Positions 16,929 through 24,125 of a stretch of 64,000 bases of DNA are shown here, in pieces (position 1 is the first letter of the stretch; each line of letters opens with the position of its first letter). The notes under the pieces were generated by a model. The model did no database searches. It saw nothing but the letters and a program-made list of their open reading frames with translations, and was not told the DNA's origin. A program made the position numbers and the translations under genes. The stretch is from NCBI RefSeq assembly GCF_001431595.1, contig NZ_LDJO01000033.1, positions 1 to 64,000 on the forward strand, given 5' to 3'. Origin of the DNA: Stenotrophomonas acidaminiphila. GTDB lineage: Bacteria > Pseudomonadota > Gammaproteobacteria > Xanthomonadales > Xanthomonadaceae.

Positions 16929-17549
16929 CTACAGCGGCAGCGGCGCCTGCATCGGGTCGATCCGGCCCTCGCCACGGGTGATCTTCTTGAACTCGGCGCG
17001 GCTGACCGACACGTAGCGGTCGTTGCCGCCGATCTCCACCTGCGGTCCGTCCTGCACGGCGAAACCGTTCCCGTCCACGCGCACGGTCATGGTCGCCTTC
17101 TTGCCGCTGTGGCAGATGGTCTTGATCTCCTGCATCTCGTCGGCCCAGGCCAGCAGGTACTGGCTGCCCTCGAACAGCTCGCCGCGGAAATCGGTGCGCA
17201 GGCCGTAGCACAGCACCGGGATGCGCAGCTGGTCGACCACCTCGCTCAGCTGCCACACCTGTGCCTTGGTCAGGAACTGCGCCTCGTCCACCAGCACGCA
17301 GCCCAGCCGCCCGTGCGCGGCGATGTCGCCCTCGACCAGCCGCTGCAGGTCGGTGTCGTGGTCGAAGGCGGTCGCCTCGGCCTGCAGGCCGATCCGCGAA
17401 GCGACCACGCCGCTGCCGGCGCGGTGGTCCAGGCGCGGGGTCAGGATCGCCACGCGCATGCCGCGTTCGCGGTAGTTGTGCGCCGATTGCAGCAAAGTGG
17501 TGGTCTTCCCGGCGTTCATCGCCGAGTAGTAGAAGTAGAGCTTGGCCAT
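16929..17549 (-). CDS. tdk: Thymidine kinase
   Basis: A 206-residue cytoplasmic type II thymidine kinase. It shows the P-loop '[13 protein letters not shown]' (about residues 9-21), '[15 protein letters not shown]' with the catalytic Glu and Walker B Asp, and '[15 protein letters not shown]' of the lasso region. The C-terminal zinc ribbon is atypical: only 'TICHSGKKA' is visible and most of the usual four Cys are missing, as in several gammaproteobacterial Tdk proteins. The start at 17549 opens on the conserved '[15 protein letters not shown]'; upstream codons are not conserved in character. The gene salvages thymidine to dTMP and is divergent from rep. Confidence 0.95.
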   Translation of the reverse strand: MAKLYFYYSAMNAGKTTTLLQSAHNYRERGMRVAILTPRLDHRAGSGVVASRIGLQAEATAFDHDTDLQRLVEGDIAAHGRLGCVLVDEAQFLTKAQVWQLSEVVDQLRIPVLCYGLRTDFRGELFEGSQYLLAWADEMQEIKTICHSGKKATMTVRVDGNGFAVQDGPQVEIGGNDRYVSVSRAEFKKITRGEGRIDPMQAPLPL

Positions 17550-17670
17550 GGAGCTGGGAACGAGTGGAAAGGGGCGGGTCGAGGCAACGGCCGACCCTGA
17601 GGGGTGACAGAATACCCGCCGCCGGCCCACCCGGGCTTCTCACGTTTCTGGTTCCCGTCCCTTCGTTCCC

Positions 17671-19656
17671 ATGCTGGATTCCCTCAATCCCCCCCAACGC
17701 GCGGCGGTGCTGCACACCGAAGGCCCCCTGCTGGTGCTGGCCGGTGCCGGCAGCGGCAAGACCCGCGTGATCGTGGAGAAGATCGCCCACCTGATCGGCA
17801 GCGGCCGCTACAGCGCCCGCCGCATCGCCGCGATCACCTTCACCAACAAGTCGGCCAAGGAAATGCGCGAGCGCGTGGCCAGGCGCCTGCAGGGCGGCCA
17901 GGCCGAGGACGTGACCATCTGCACCTTCCACGCGCTGGGGCTGAAGTTCATGCAGATCGAGCACGCCGCGGTGGGCCTGAAGCGCGGCTTCTCGATCTTC
18001 GACGCCGACGACGCGGCCGCCCAGGTCAAGGACCTGCTGGGTGGCGGCAACGCCAAGCCCGACGACATCGAGGACATGAAGAACCTGATCTCGCGGGCCA
18101 AGAACGCCGGGCTCTCGCCGGAGCAGGCGATGGCGGCCGCACGCAGCAACCGCGAGAAGGACGCGGCGATGGTCTACGCGCTGTACCAGGCGCGGTTGAC
18201 CGCGTTCAACGCGGTCGATTTCGACGACCTGATCCGGCTGCCGGTGCAGGTGCTGGAAGAGAACCCGGACATCGCCGCGGCCTGGCGCGAACGCATCGGC
18301 TACCTGCTGGTGGACGAATGCCAGGACACCAACGATGCCCAGTACCGGCTGCTCAAGCAGCTGGCCGGCGCGGCCGGCAACTTCACCTGCGTGGGCGACG
18401 ACGACCAGTCGATCTATGCCTGGCGCGGCGCCAACCCGGAGAACCTGCAGAACATGGCGGTGGAATACCCGTCGCTGCAGATCATCAAGCTCGAACAGAA
18501 CTACCGCTGTTCCAACCGCGTGCTGCGCGCGGCCAACGCGCTGATCGCGCACAACCCGCACGAACACCTGAAGACGCTGTGGTCCGACCAGGCCGACGGC
18601 GAGCGCATCCGCGTGTGGGAGTGCCGCAACAGCGAGCACGAAGCGGAAAAAGTGGCCGCCGAGATCCAGTTCATCGCCACCAGCCGGCGCGTGCCGTGGA
18701 GCGATTTCTGCATCCTGTTCCGCGGCAACTTCCAGAGCCGGCCGCTGGAGAAGGCGCTGCAGATGGTCGGGGTGCCCTACCACCTGACCGGCGGCACCGT
18801 GTTCCTGGAGCGGCAGGAAGTGAAGGACACCCTGGCCTGGCTGCGGCTGCTGGTGAACCCCGACGACGACACCGCGTTCATGCGCGCGGTGCAGGCGCCC
18901 AAGCGCGACGTCGGTGCCGGTACCCTGGCCAAACTGGCGGAGCTGGCCTCGGACAAGGGCATGTCGATGGCGCAGGCGGCCGAGGCGATGGGCGCGCTGG
19001 CGCAGCTGCCGCCGCGCGCGGCCAACAGCCTGAGCCGCTTCACCGACATCCTGCGCGCGCTGCGCATGGACATGCGGCAGATGTCCTCCGGCGACCTGGT
19101 GCGGCGCGTGGCCAAGGACTCGGGCCTGCTGGCCGAGCTGCGCCACCAGGCCAAGGACACCGCCGGCTACGAACGCCGTGCCGCCAACCTCGAGGAGCTG
19201 GCCTCGTGGTTCGAGAACGGCCCGCGCGGCGCCAGCGCCGCGGACATGGCCGCGCAGCTCGCGCTGATCTCGCGCAGCGACAAGGACGACGGCGGCAACC
19301 AGGTGCGGATGATGACCCTGCACGCCTCCAAGGGCCTGGAATTCCCGTACGTGTTCATCGTCGGCTGCGAGGACGGCGTGCTGCCGCACCAGGTCAGCCT
19401 CGACGAAGGCAACCTGCAGGAGGAGCGGCGCCTGCTGTACGTGGGCATCACCCGCGCCAAGATCCAGCTGTGGATGAGTTACAGCCGCCTGACCCGCAAG
19501 TTCGGCGAGCACGTGCGGCTCAAGCCCAGCCGTTTCTTCGACGAGCTGCCGGCGGCCGAGATCCAGCGCGACGGCGCCGACCCGGTGGCCGATGCCGTGC
19601 ACAAGAAGGAGCGTGCGCAGGCCGGACTGGCGGCGATCCAGGCGCTGTTCGACTAG
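17671..19656 (+). CDS. rep: ATP-dependent DNA helicase Rep
   Basis: A 661-residue superfamily 1A 3'-5' helicase. Motif I 'GAGSGKTRVI' is near residue 28, motif Ia 'AITFTNKSAKEM', motif II 'LLVDECQDTND', motif III 'VGDDDQSIYAWRGA', motif IV 'LEQNYRC' and motif VI 'EERRLLYVGITRAK'. The start 'MLDSLNPPQRAAV' and the length fit Rep rather than UvrD, which is longer. Rep clears proteins ahead of replication forks. It is divergent from tdk, with 121 bp between the two starts. Confidence 0.94.
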   Translation: MLDSLNPPQRAAVLHTEGPLLVLAGAGSGKTRVIVEKIAHLIGSGRYSARRIAAITFTNKSAKEMRERVARRLQGGQAEDVTICTFHALGLKFMQIEHAAVGLKRGFSIFDADDAAAQVKDLLGGGNAKPDDIEDMKNLISRAKNAGLSPEQAMAAARSNREKDAAMVYALYQARLTAFNAVDFDDLIRLPVQVLEENPDIAAAWRERIGYLLVDECQDTNDAQYRLLKQLAGAAGNFTCVGDDDQSIYAWRGANPENLQNMAVEYPSLQIIKLEQNYRCSNRVLRAANALIAHNPHEHLKTLWSDQADGERIRVWECRNSEHEAEKVAAEIQFIATSRRVPWSDFCILFRGNFQSRPLEKALQMVGVPYHLTGGTVFLERQEVKDTLAWLRLLVNPDDDTAFMRAVQAPKRDVGAGTLAKLAELASDKGMSMAQAAEAMGALAQLPPRAANSLSRFTDILRALRMDMRQMSSGDLVRRVAKDSGLLAELRHQAKDTAGYERRAANLEELASWFENGPRGASAADMAAQLALISRSDKDDGGNQVRMMTLHASKGLEFPYVFIVGCEDGVLPHQVSLDEGNLQEERRLLYVGITRAKIQLWMSYSRLTRKFGEHVRLKPSRFFDELPAAEIQRDGADPVADAVHKKERAQAGLAAIQALFD

Positions 19657-19699
19657 CCGCCAGCGGGCTTGCGCCCGCGCGTGCGTGGAGCCACCCTGC

Positions 19700-20248
19700 A
19701 TGGCAACGACCGTGGCGGGCCAGACGATGCTGATCGAAACCGAACGACTGCGCCTGCGCCCGTTGCGCGATGACGACGCCGATGCCGCGGCGATGCTGGA
19801 GCTGCTCAACGAGCCGGGCTTCCATCGTTACATCGGCGACCGCGGCATCCGCACGCTGGAGCAGGCGCGCGGCTGCATCCGCGACGGCCCGCTGGTGAGC
19901 TACGCGCGGCACGGCTATGGCATGTACGTGGTCGAGCGCCGCAGCGACGGGGCCTGGCTGGGCAATGCCGGGCTGGTGCACCGGGCCGCGCTGCCGCATG
20001 CCGATGTCGGCTATGCCCTGCTCGAGCGCCATACCGGCCAGGGCTATGCGCTGGAGGCGGCCCGGGCGGTGCTGGGCCATGCGCGCGCTACGCTGGGGCT
20101 GGGCGCGCTGTGCGCGATCGTGACGCCGGGCAACGTGCGTTCGGTCGCATTGCTGGAAAAGCTTGGATTCCAGGCCAATGGCAGTGTGCGCCTGCCCGGC
20201 AAGGACGAGGACCTGCTGCTGTTCGTCAACGAGCCTGCAACCGGTTAA
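19700..20248 (+). CDS. GNAT-family N-acetyltransferase (RimJ/RimL-like)
   Basis: A 182-residue cytoplasmic acetyltransferase. 'IETERLRLRPLRDDDADA' at the N-terminus is typical of the RimJ/RimL subgroup, 'VGYALLERHTGQGYALEA' carries the acetyl-CoA-binding R/Q-x-x-G-x-G/A loop in variant form (HTGQGYA), and 'NVRSVALLEKLGFQ' is the late family motif. Substrate unknown: a protein N-terminus, an amino acid or a small amine. The start at 19700 is preferred because GTGGAG lies 9 nt upstream; an in-frame ATG at 19727 also exists. It follows rep by 43 bp. Confidence 0.85.
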   Translation: MATTVAGQTMLIETERLRLRPLRDDDADAAAMLELLNEPGFHRYIGDRGIRTLEQARGCIRDGPLVSYARHGYGMYVVERRSDGAWLGNAGLVHRAALPHADVGYALLERHTGQGYALEAARAVLGHARATLGLGALCAIVTPGNVRSVALLEKLGFQANGSVRLPGKDEDLLLFVNEPATG

Positions 20249-20288
20249 CCCGGGTCGCACCCGGGACCCGCCAGTGCGGCGGGAGGCG

Positions 20289-20303
20289 CATGCCGGAGGC
20301 ATG
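20289..20303 (+). terminator. Small hairpin downstream of the acetyltransferase gene
   Basis: CATGCC-GGA-GGCATG forms a 6-bp stem with a 3-nt loop, 40 bp after the acetyltransferase stop and between convergent genes. There is no T-tract, so a role in termination is only possible. Confidence 0.3.
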
Positions 20304-20359
20304 GCCCCGACATGCATCGCTGTGCGGCGATGGGCACTGGCCGCTGGCGGGGCGTCCAC

Positions 20360-20462
20360 GGTAATGCCCCTGCGGCGCGAGCCCCGCAGCTGCGTTGAAT
20401 CAATCGTCGCTGGTAATGCCCCCTGAGGGGCAAGCCCCGCAGCTACGCTGGCTCAGTCGTCC
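20360..20462. repeat. Two 52-bp tandem REP-like units overlapping the 3' end of yceH
   Basis: Unit 1 (20360-20411) and unit 2 (20412-20462) both begin GGTAATGCCCC, both contain AGCCCCGCAGCT followed by a CG(T/C)TG, and both end in a TCAATCGTC / TCAGTCGTC motif. Unit 2 holds an internal hairpin (GCCCCCTGAGGGGC). The end of unit 2 contains the yceH stop codon, so the repeat seems to have copied the gene end plus its downstream hairpin. This looks like an intergenic REP-type element. Confidence 0.6.
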
Positions 20463-21112
20463 AGCCGGGACTGCAGCTGCGCCAGCTGTTCCTGCAGCGC
20501 TGCCACCGCCGCTTCGAGCTGCGCCACGCGTTCTTCCAGCGCGCCGTTGTCCGCGGCCGTGCCCGCGGGTGCGCGGAACTGCGCCGCCAGCGCGTCCACG
20601 TCCACCGGGCCGCCGAGCAGGTGCATGTAGCGGTCCTCGCGCTGGCCGGACGCGCGTGGCAGCTGCACCGCCAGCCCACGCTGGATCAGGCGCCCGAGCT
20701 GGTGGCGCAGGTCCTCGGCGTCGGCGAACTTGGCCATCCGCTCGCTGCGCGTGGCCAGTTCCCCGGCGGTCTGCGGGCCGCGCAGCAGCAGCAGGCCCAG
20801 CAGCGTGACCTGCTGCCGCGGCAGGTCGAGCTTGGCGCCGAGCAGGTGTTCGTAGCGCTCGGCGCGCGCGGAGAAATGCTGGCGGGCCAGGCCCATCGCC
20901 TCCAGCTGGCGCAGTGCGTGCTGCACGGTGCCGGCGTCCAGGTTCATCACCGGATCGCGTGCGGTCTTCTGGTTGGCCGCGGTCTGCGCGGCGTTGACCG
21001 TCAGCGGATAGGTCTCGGGCGTGGTCGCTTCCTTCTCGACCAGGCAGCCGAGCACCCGCATCTGCGCGGCGTCGAGCACGGGAACGGGCAAGGGGGCAGG
21101 GGTGTCGGTCAT
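20453..21112 (-). CDS. YceH family protein (DUF480)
   Basis: A 219-residue cytoplasmic protein. The first 180 residues are two winged-helix-like repeats with family patterns '[20 protein letters not shown]', '[14 protein letters not shown]' and '[20 protein letters not shown]'. The last 30 residues form a coiled coil with heptad Leu/Val ([20 protein letters not shown]). Function unknown; the winged-helix fold suggests nucleic-acid or protein binding. The start MTDTPAP is chosen as the nearest ATG to the conserved domain; another ATG lies 9 bp upstream. Confidence 0.88.
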   Translation of the reverse strand: MTDTPAPLPVPVLDAAQMRVLGCLVEKEATTPETYPLTVNAAQTAANQKTARDPVMNLDAGTVQHALRQLEAMGLARQHFSARAERYEHLLGAKLDLPRQQVTLLGLLLLRGPQTAGELATRSERMAKFADAEDLRHQLGRLIQRGLAVQLPRASGQREDRYMHLLGGPVDVDALAAQFRAPAGTAADNGALEERVAQLEAAVAALQEQLAQLQSRLDD

Positions 21113-21289
21113 CGTCGGCATCCGGTCGCGCGAGGGGGGCGCAAGCATAGCCGAGGGCCCGACAGAACCGGGGTCGGAGTCGGCTTGCCGCAAAACCGAC
21201 GCTGCCCCTGGTTTTGCCTGCCCTCGGCGCGGGCCGGGTGGGGAGCCGGTAAACTTGCCGGGTTTTCGTTCTGTCCGGTAGCCGTGCCC

Positions 21290-22192
21290 ATGTCCCGAAT
21301 CCACCACTCCCTCCTGCTCGCCGGCGCGCTGTTGTCGCTGGCCGCGTGCAGTACGTCCCGGCCCCTGGTCCACGGCGAGCCCGCCGTGCCGGCCCCGGTG
21401 ACGGTCGCCACCGAGGGGGCCAACGACAACCTGAATGCGGTGCTGTGGGTGCAGCGCTCGCAGGAGTACCGGGCCAACGCCCTGCAGACCTGGCGCGCCG
21501 CCGCCGCGCAGCTGGACCGCGCGCTGGCCGACCGCTCATGGACCGCGCTGCTGCCGCAGGAAGGCGGCAGCCAGCAGTCGGCCAGGTTGAAGCCGGCGGT
21601 GGTGGTGGACGTGGACGAAACCGTGCTGGACAACTCGCCCTACCAGGCGCGGCTGGTGCGCGACGGCGGCAGCTACGACGACGTCAGCTGGGACGCCTGG
21701 GTGTCCGAAGGCAAGGCCGGCGCGGTGCCGGGTGCGGTCGAGTTCGCGCAGGCCGCGGCGGCCAGGGGCGTGACCATGATCTACATCACCAACCGCACCG
21801 AGCACATGAAGGACGTCACCCTGGCCAACCTGCGCCGGCTCGGCTTCCCGGTCGCCGGCGACGACGTCTACCTGGGCCTGGACAAGTACGTGCCGGGCTG
21901 CGAACAGGAAGGCAGCGAAAAGGCTTGCCGCCGCCAGCTGGTGGCCCGGCAGTACCGGGTGCTGATGCAGTTCGGCGACCAGCTCAGCGACTTCGCCGCG
22001 ATCGGGGTCAATACCCAGGCCGGCCGCGATGCGCTGCTGCAGGCCCACCAGGGCTGGTTCGGCCAGCGCTGGTGGATGCTGGCCAACCCGACCTATGGCG
22101 GCTGGGAGCCGGCGCAGTTCAACAATGCCTGGTCGCTGCCCGAAGCCGAGCGCCGCGCCGCCAAGCGCGCCGCGCTGGACCTCGCCCAATGA
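21290..22192 (+). CDS. HAD-type acid phosphatase, lipoprotein e(P4)/5'-nucleotidase family
   Basis: A 300-residue lipoprotein (lipobox LAAC at about residue 19). The HAD catalytic motif '[15 protein letters not shown]' (DxDxT/V) places the nucleophile and acid/base Asp near residue 105, and '[11 protein letters not shown]' gives the motif II Thr/Ser. The C-terminal '[11 protein letters not shown]' supplies the metal-binding acidic pair. This DDDD phosphohydrolase class dephosphorylates nucleoside monophosphates and other esters in the periplasm, for nucleoside or NAD salvage. Its stop overlaps the pyrF start (ATGA), a suggestive link between external nucleotide scavenging and pyrimidine synthesis. 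Confidence 0.92.
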   Translation: MSRIHHSLLLAGALLSLAACSTSRPLVHGEPAVPAPVTVATEGANDNLNAVLWVQRSQEYRANALQTWRAAAAQLDRALADRSWTALLPQEGGSQQSARLKPAVVVDVDETVLDNSPYQARLVRDGGSYDDVSWDAWVSEGKAGAVPGAVEFAQAAAARGVTMIYITNRTEHMKDVTLANLRRLGFPVAGDDVYLGLDKYVPGCEQEGSEKACRRQLVARQYRVLMQFGDQLSDFAAIGVNTQAGRDALLQAHQGWFGQRWWMLANPTYGGWEPAQFNNAWSLPEAERRAAKRAALDLAQ

Positions 22193-22908
22193 GCCGCGGG
22201 CCGCTGCCGCTGCGCACCGACGAGCGCCTGATCTTCGCGCTGGATGTGCCGGGGCGCGCCGAGGCCATCGACTGGGTCGAGCGGCTTGGCGACGCGGTGT
22301 CGTTCTACAAGATCGGCATGGAACTGCTGGCCTCGGGCGAATATTTCGCGGTGCTCGACGAACTGGCCAGGCGCGACAAGCGCGTGTTCGTCGACCTGAA
22401 ATTCTTCGATATTCCCGCCACCGTCGCCGGCGTCATCCGGCGCCTGTCGCAGTGGCCGGTGAGCTACTGCACGATCCACGGCTGGCACCCGGCGATGATG
22501 CAGGCCGCGGCCACGGCCAACACCTCGGACATGCGCCTGCTGGCGGTGACCGTGCTGACCTCCATGGGCCGCCCCGACCTGGCGCAGATGGGCATCGACC
22601 GCGAACCGGTGGAGGTGGTGGTCGAACGCGCACTGGCCGCGCAGCGCGCCGGCATCGATGGCGTGATCGCCTCCGGCCAGGAGGCCGCGTCGATCCGCGC
22701 CGCCACCGGCAGCGGCTTTTCCATCGTCTGCCCGGGCATCCGTCCCGGCGGCCCGGTGGGGGACGACCAGCAGCGCACGGTCGGCGTGGCCCAGGCGTTC
22801 GCCGATGGCGCCGACGCCATCGTCGTCGGCCGGCCGATCCGGCTGGCCCCGGATCCGCGTGCGGCGGCGCAGGCGATGCAGCGCGAAATCACAGATTTCT
22901 TTGATTAA
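22189..22908 (+). CDS. pyrF: Orotidine 5'-phosphate decarboxylase
   Basis: A 239-residue TIM-barrel enzyme that converts OMP to UMP in pyrimidine synthesis. It has '[12 protein letters not shown]' at strand 1, the catalytic '[11 protein letters not shown]' (Asp-Lys-Asp array), 'TVLTSM' at strand 5, and the phosphate-binding 'CPGIRP' and 'DAIVVGRPI' loops. The ATG is inside the upstream stop codon (4-bp overlap), so it is translated by coupling. The end of the gene runs into an AT-rich patch unlike the rest of the window. Residue 1 (MSRGPLPL) is the only in-frame Met near the fold. Confidence 0.97.
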   Translation: MSRGPLPLRTDERLIFALDVPGRAEAIDWVERLGDAVSFYKIGMELLASGEYFAVLDELARRDKRVFVDLKFFDIPATVAGVIRRLSQWPVSYCTIHGWHPAMMQAAATANTSDMRLLAVTVLTSMGRPDLAQMGIDREPVEVVVERALAAQRAGIDGVIASGQEAASIRAATGSGFSIVCPGIRPGGPVGDDQQRTVGVAQAFADGADAIVVGRPIRLAPDPRAAAQAMQREITDFFD

Positions 22909-22932
22909 AAATCAATAACTTACATATTGATT
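22901..22932. repeat. AT-rich patch with three TTGATT/AATCAA half-sites
   Basis: TTGATT (22901-22906), its inverted copy AATCAA (22910-22915) and a third TTGATT (22927-22932) occur in an AT-rich island at the pyrF end. The first two form a hairpin or an operator-like palindrome just upstream of a likely promoter. Confidence 0.4.
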
Positions 22933-22941
22933 CATGAAGTG

Positions 22942-22970
22942 TTGCATTAACTGAAGCGGGCGCGTAGGCT
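22942..22970 (+). promoter_or_regulatory. Sigma-70-type promoter for the lipoprotein-plsB operon
   Basis: TTGCAT (22942-22947, 4 of 6), a 17-nt spacer and TAGGCT (22965-22970) directly downstream of an AT-rich block, which can act as an UP-like element. It would produce a leader of about 170 nt before the lipoprotein gene. Confidence 0.45.
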
Positions 22971-23026
22971 GTGCCCCGTCCCGGCATTGCCGGTGATGTG
23001 TCACATGTCCCCGGCTCCGCCGGCTT

Positions 23027-23068
23027 GAGGAGGTTCGCCACCGGCAACGGGGCGGCCTCTTTTTTTTT
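23027..23068 (+). terminator. Rho-independent-type hairpin with nine-T tract
   Basis: GAGG (23027-23030) and CGCC (23036-23039) can pair with GGCG (23051-23054) and CCTC (23056-23059), followed at once by nine T residues (23060-23068). It may end pyrF transcription. It also lies downstream of the predicted promoter at 22942-22970, so it could attenuate the lipoprotein-plsB transcript. Confidence 0.6.
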
Positions 23069-23147
23069 GCGCGCAAACCGGCGCCGCTTGCCGCTGTCAC
23101 CTTGCTGGCCGCAAGATGCCACGGCCCGGGGGAGGACCAACGACGCC

Positions 23148-24125
23148 ATGCCACGCCGTTCATCTCGCAGCCGTTCGCGTCTCGTCTTGCTGTCGCTGTG
23201 CGCGGTGGCCGTGCTTGCCGCCGGCTGCCGGCGCTCGCAGGAGCCCTTGCCGGGTGCTGCCACCGAGCCGGCCGCGGCCGTGCGCCAGCTGGTCCAGCAC
23301 CTGCACGACAACGACCTGGCCGGCTACGCCCGCGCGGCGGTACCGCCGGCGCAGTACGCGGAACTGGAGGCGGCCTGGGCCCAGGGCCACAGCCGCTGGC
23401 CACTGGACCAGCTGCCGCTGCACGACAAACTGCCGGCGCTGCTGGCCACGCTGTCGGCCGCCGACGCCGAGACCCGGCTGCAGCGCGCATTCAAGGCACA
23501 GATCGCCGGGCAGGCGGCCGGCGTGCGCCAGGCCGCGCACTCGCTGGGCCTGTTCGGCGAGCAGTACATCAGCCACCAGGGCGACTACAGCGCCGACGAG
23601 CGTGCCCACTACGTGCAGCTGGTCAAGGCGCTCAGCGCCTGGGCGCAGGCCGCGCCGCTGTCCGATCCCAAGCTGGCCCGCTCGGCCATCACCACCTTGA
23701 CCACCGCCGCGCGCGCCACCGGCCTGGACAGCGACGCCGCGCTGCAGGCCGCGGGCATGACCGGCAGCCTGCAGCGGCTGTCACCGTTCGCCGCGGCCAG
23801 CAAACAGGTGCTGGCCAGCTACGGGTTGTCGCTGGACGAGAGCGTCGCGCAGATGCGCACCGGCCTGAGCAGCCAGGACGGCGACCGCGCCGTCGTCCAC
23901 GTGCAATACCCGCTTGCGGGCCACGACATCGACCTGCAGGTGGCGCTGCAGCGCCGCCAGGGGCACTGGTACCTGGCCCGCACCCTGGCCGAAGTGGACG
24001 CCGTGCTGGCCGCCGCGCGCGCCGCCGCCCCGCCGCCGGTGGAGGGCGAGGCGCCCCGGTCCGGCTCCGGCAACGACGCAACCACCGGCACCGGGGACAG
24101 CCTGGCGGCGGCAGCTAAGCCATAA
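23148..24125 (+). CDS. Hypothetical lipoprotein upstream of plsB
   Basis: A 325-residue protein with a basic N-terminus, a hydrophobic helix and a lipobox (LAAGC) at about residue 28, so probably lipid-anchored in the envelope. The mature part is mostly alpha-helical and Ala/Leu-rich ('AAAVRQLVQHLHDNDLAGYA', 'EYRTG'-like helical repeats absent), ending in a beta-rich stretch 'DRAVVHVQYPLAGHDIDLQV', 'GHWYLARTL' and a Ser/Gly-rich tail. I do not recognise a named family. Its stop codon overlaps the plsB start (TAATG), so it is probably co-translated with that acyltransferase gene. Confidence 0.75.
   Translation: MPRRSSRSRSRLVLLSLCAVAVLAAGCRRSQEPLPGAATEPAAAVRQLVQHLHDNDLAGYARAAVPPAQYAELEAAWAQGHSRWPLDQLPLHDKLPALLATLSAADAETRLQRAFKAQIAGQAAGVRQAAHSLGLFGEQYISHQGDYSADERAHYVQLVKALSAWAQAAPLSDPKLARSAITTLTTAARATGLDSDAALQAAGMTGSLQRLSPFAAASKQVLASYGLSLDESVAQMRTGLSSQDGDRAVVHVQYPLAGHDIDLQVALQRRQGHWYLARTLAEVDAVLAAARAAAPPPVEGEAPRSGSGNDATTGTGDSLAAAAKP

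Noticed and set aside
16708-19809. A 1,033-codon minus-strand open frame across tdk and rep
   Set aside because: Composition is shadow-like, and it covers two recognised genes, including tdk in a different frame.
22993-23004. Near-palindrome ATGTGTCACAT as a CRP/Clp site
   Set aside because: The half-sites are too close together for the TGTGA-N6-TCACA pattern.
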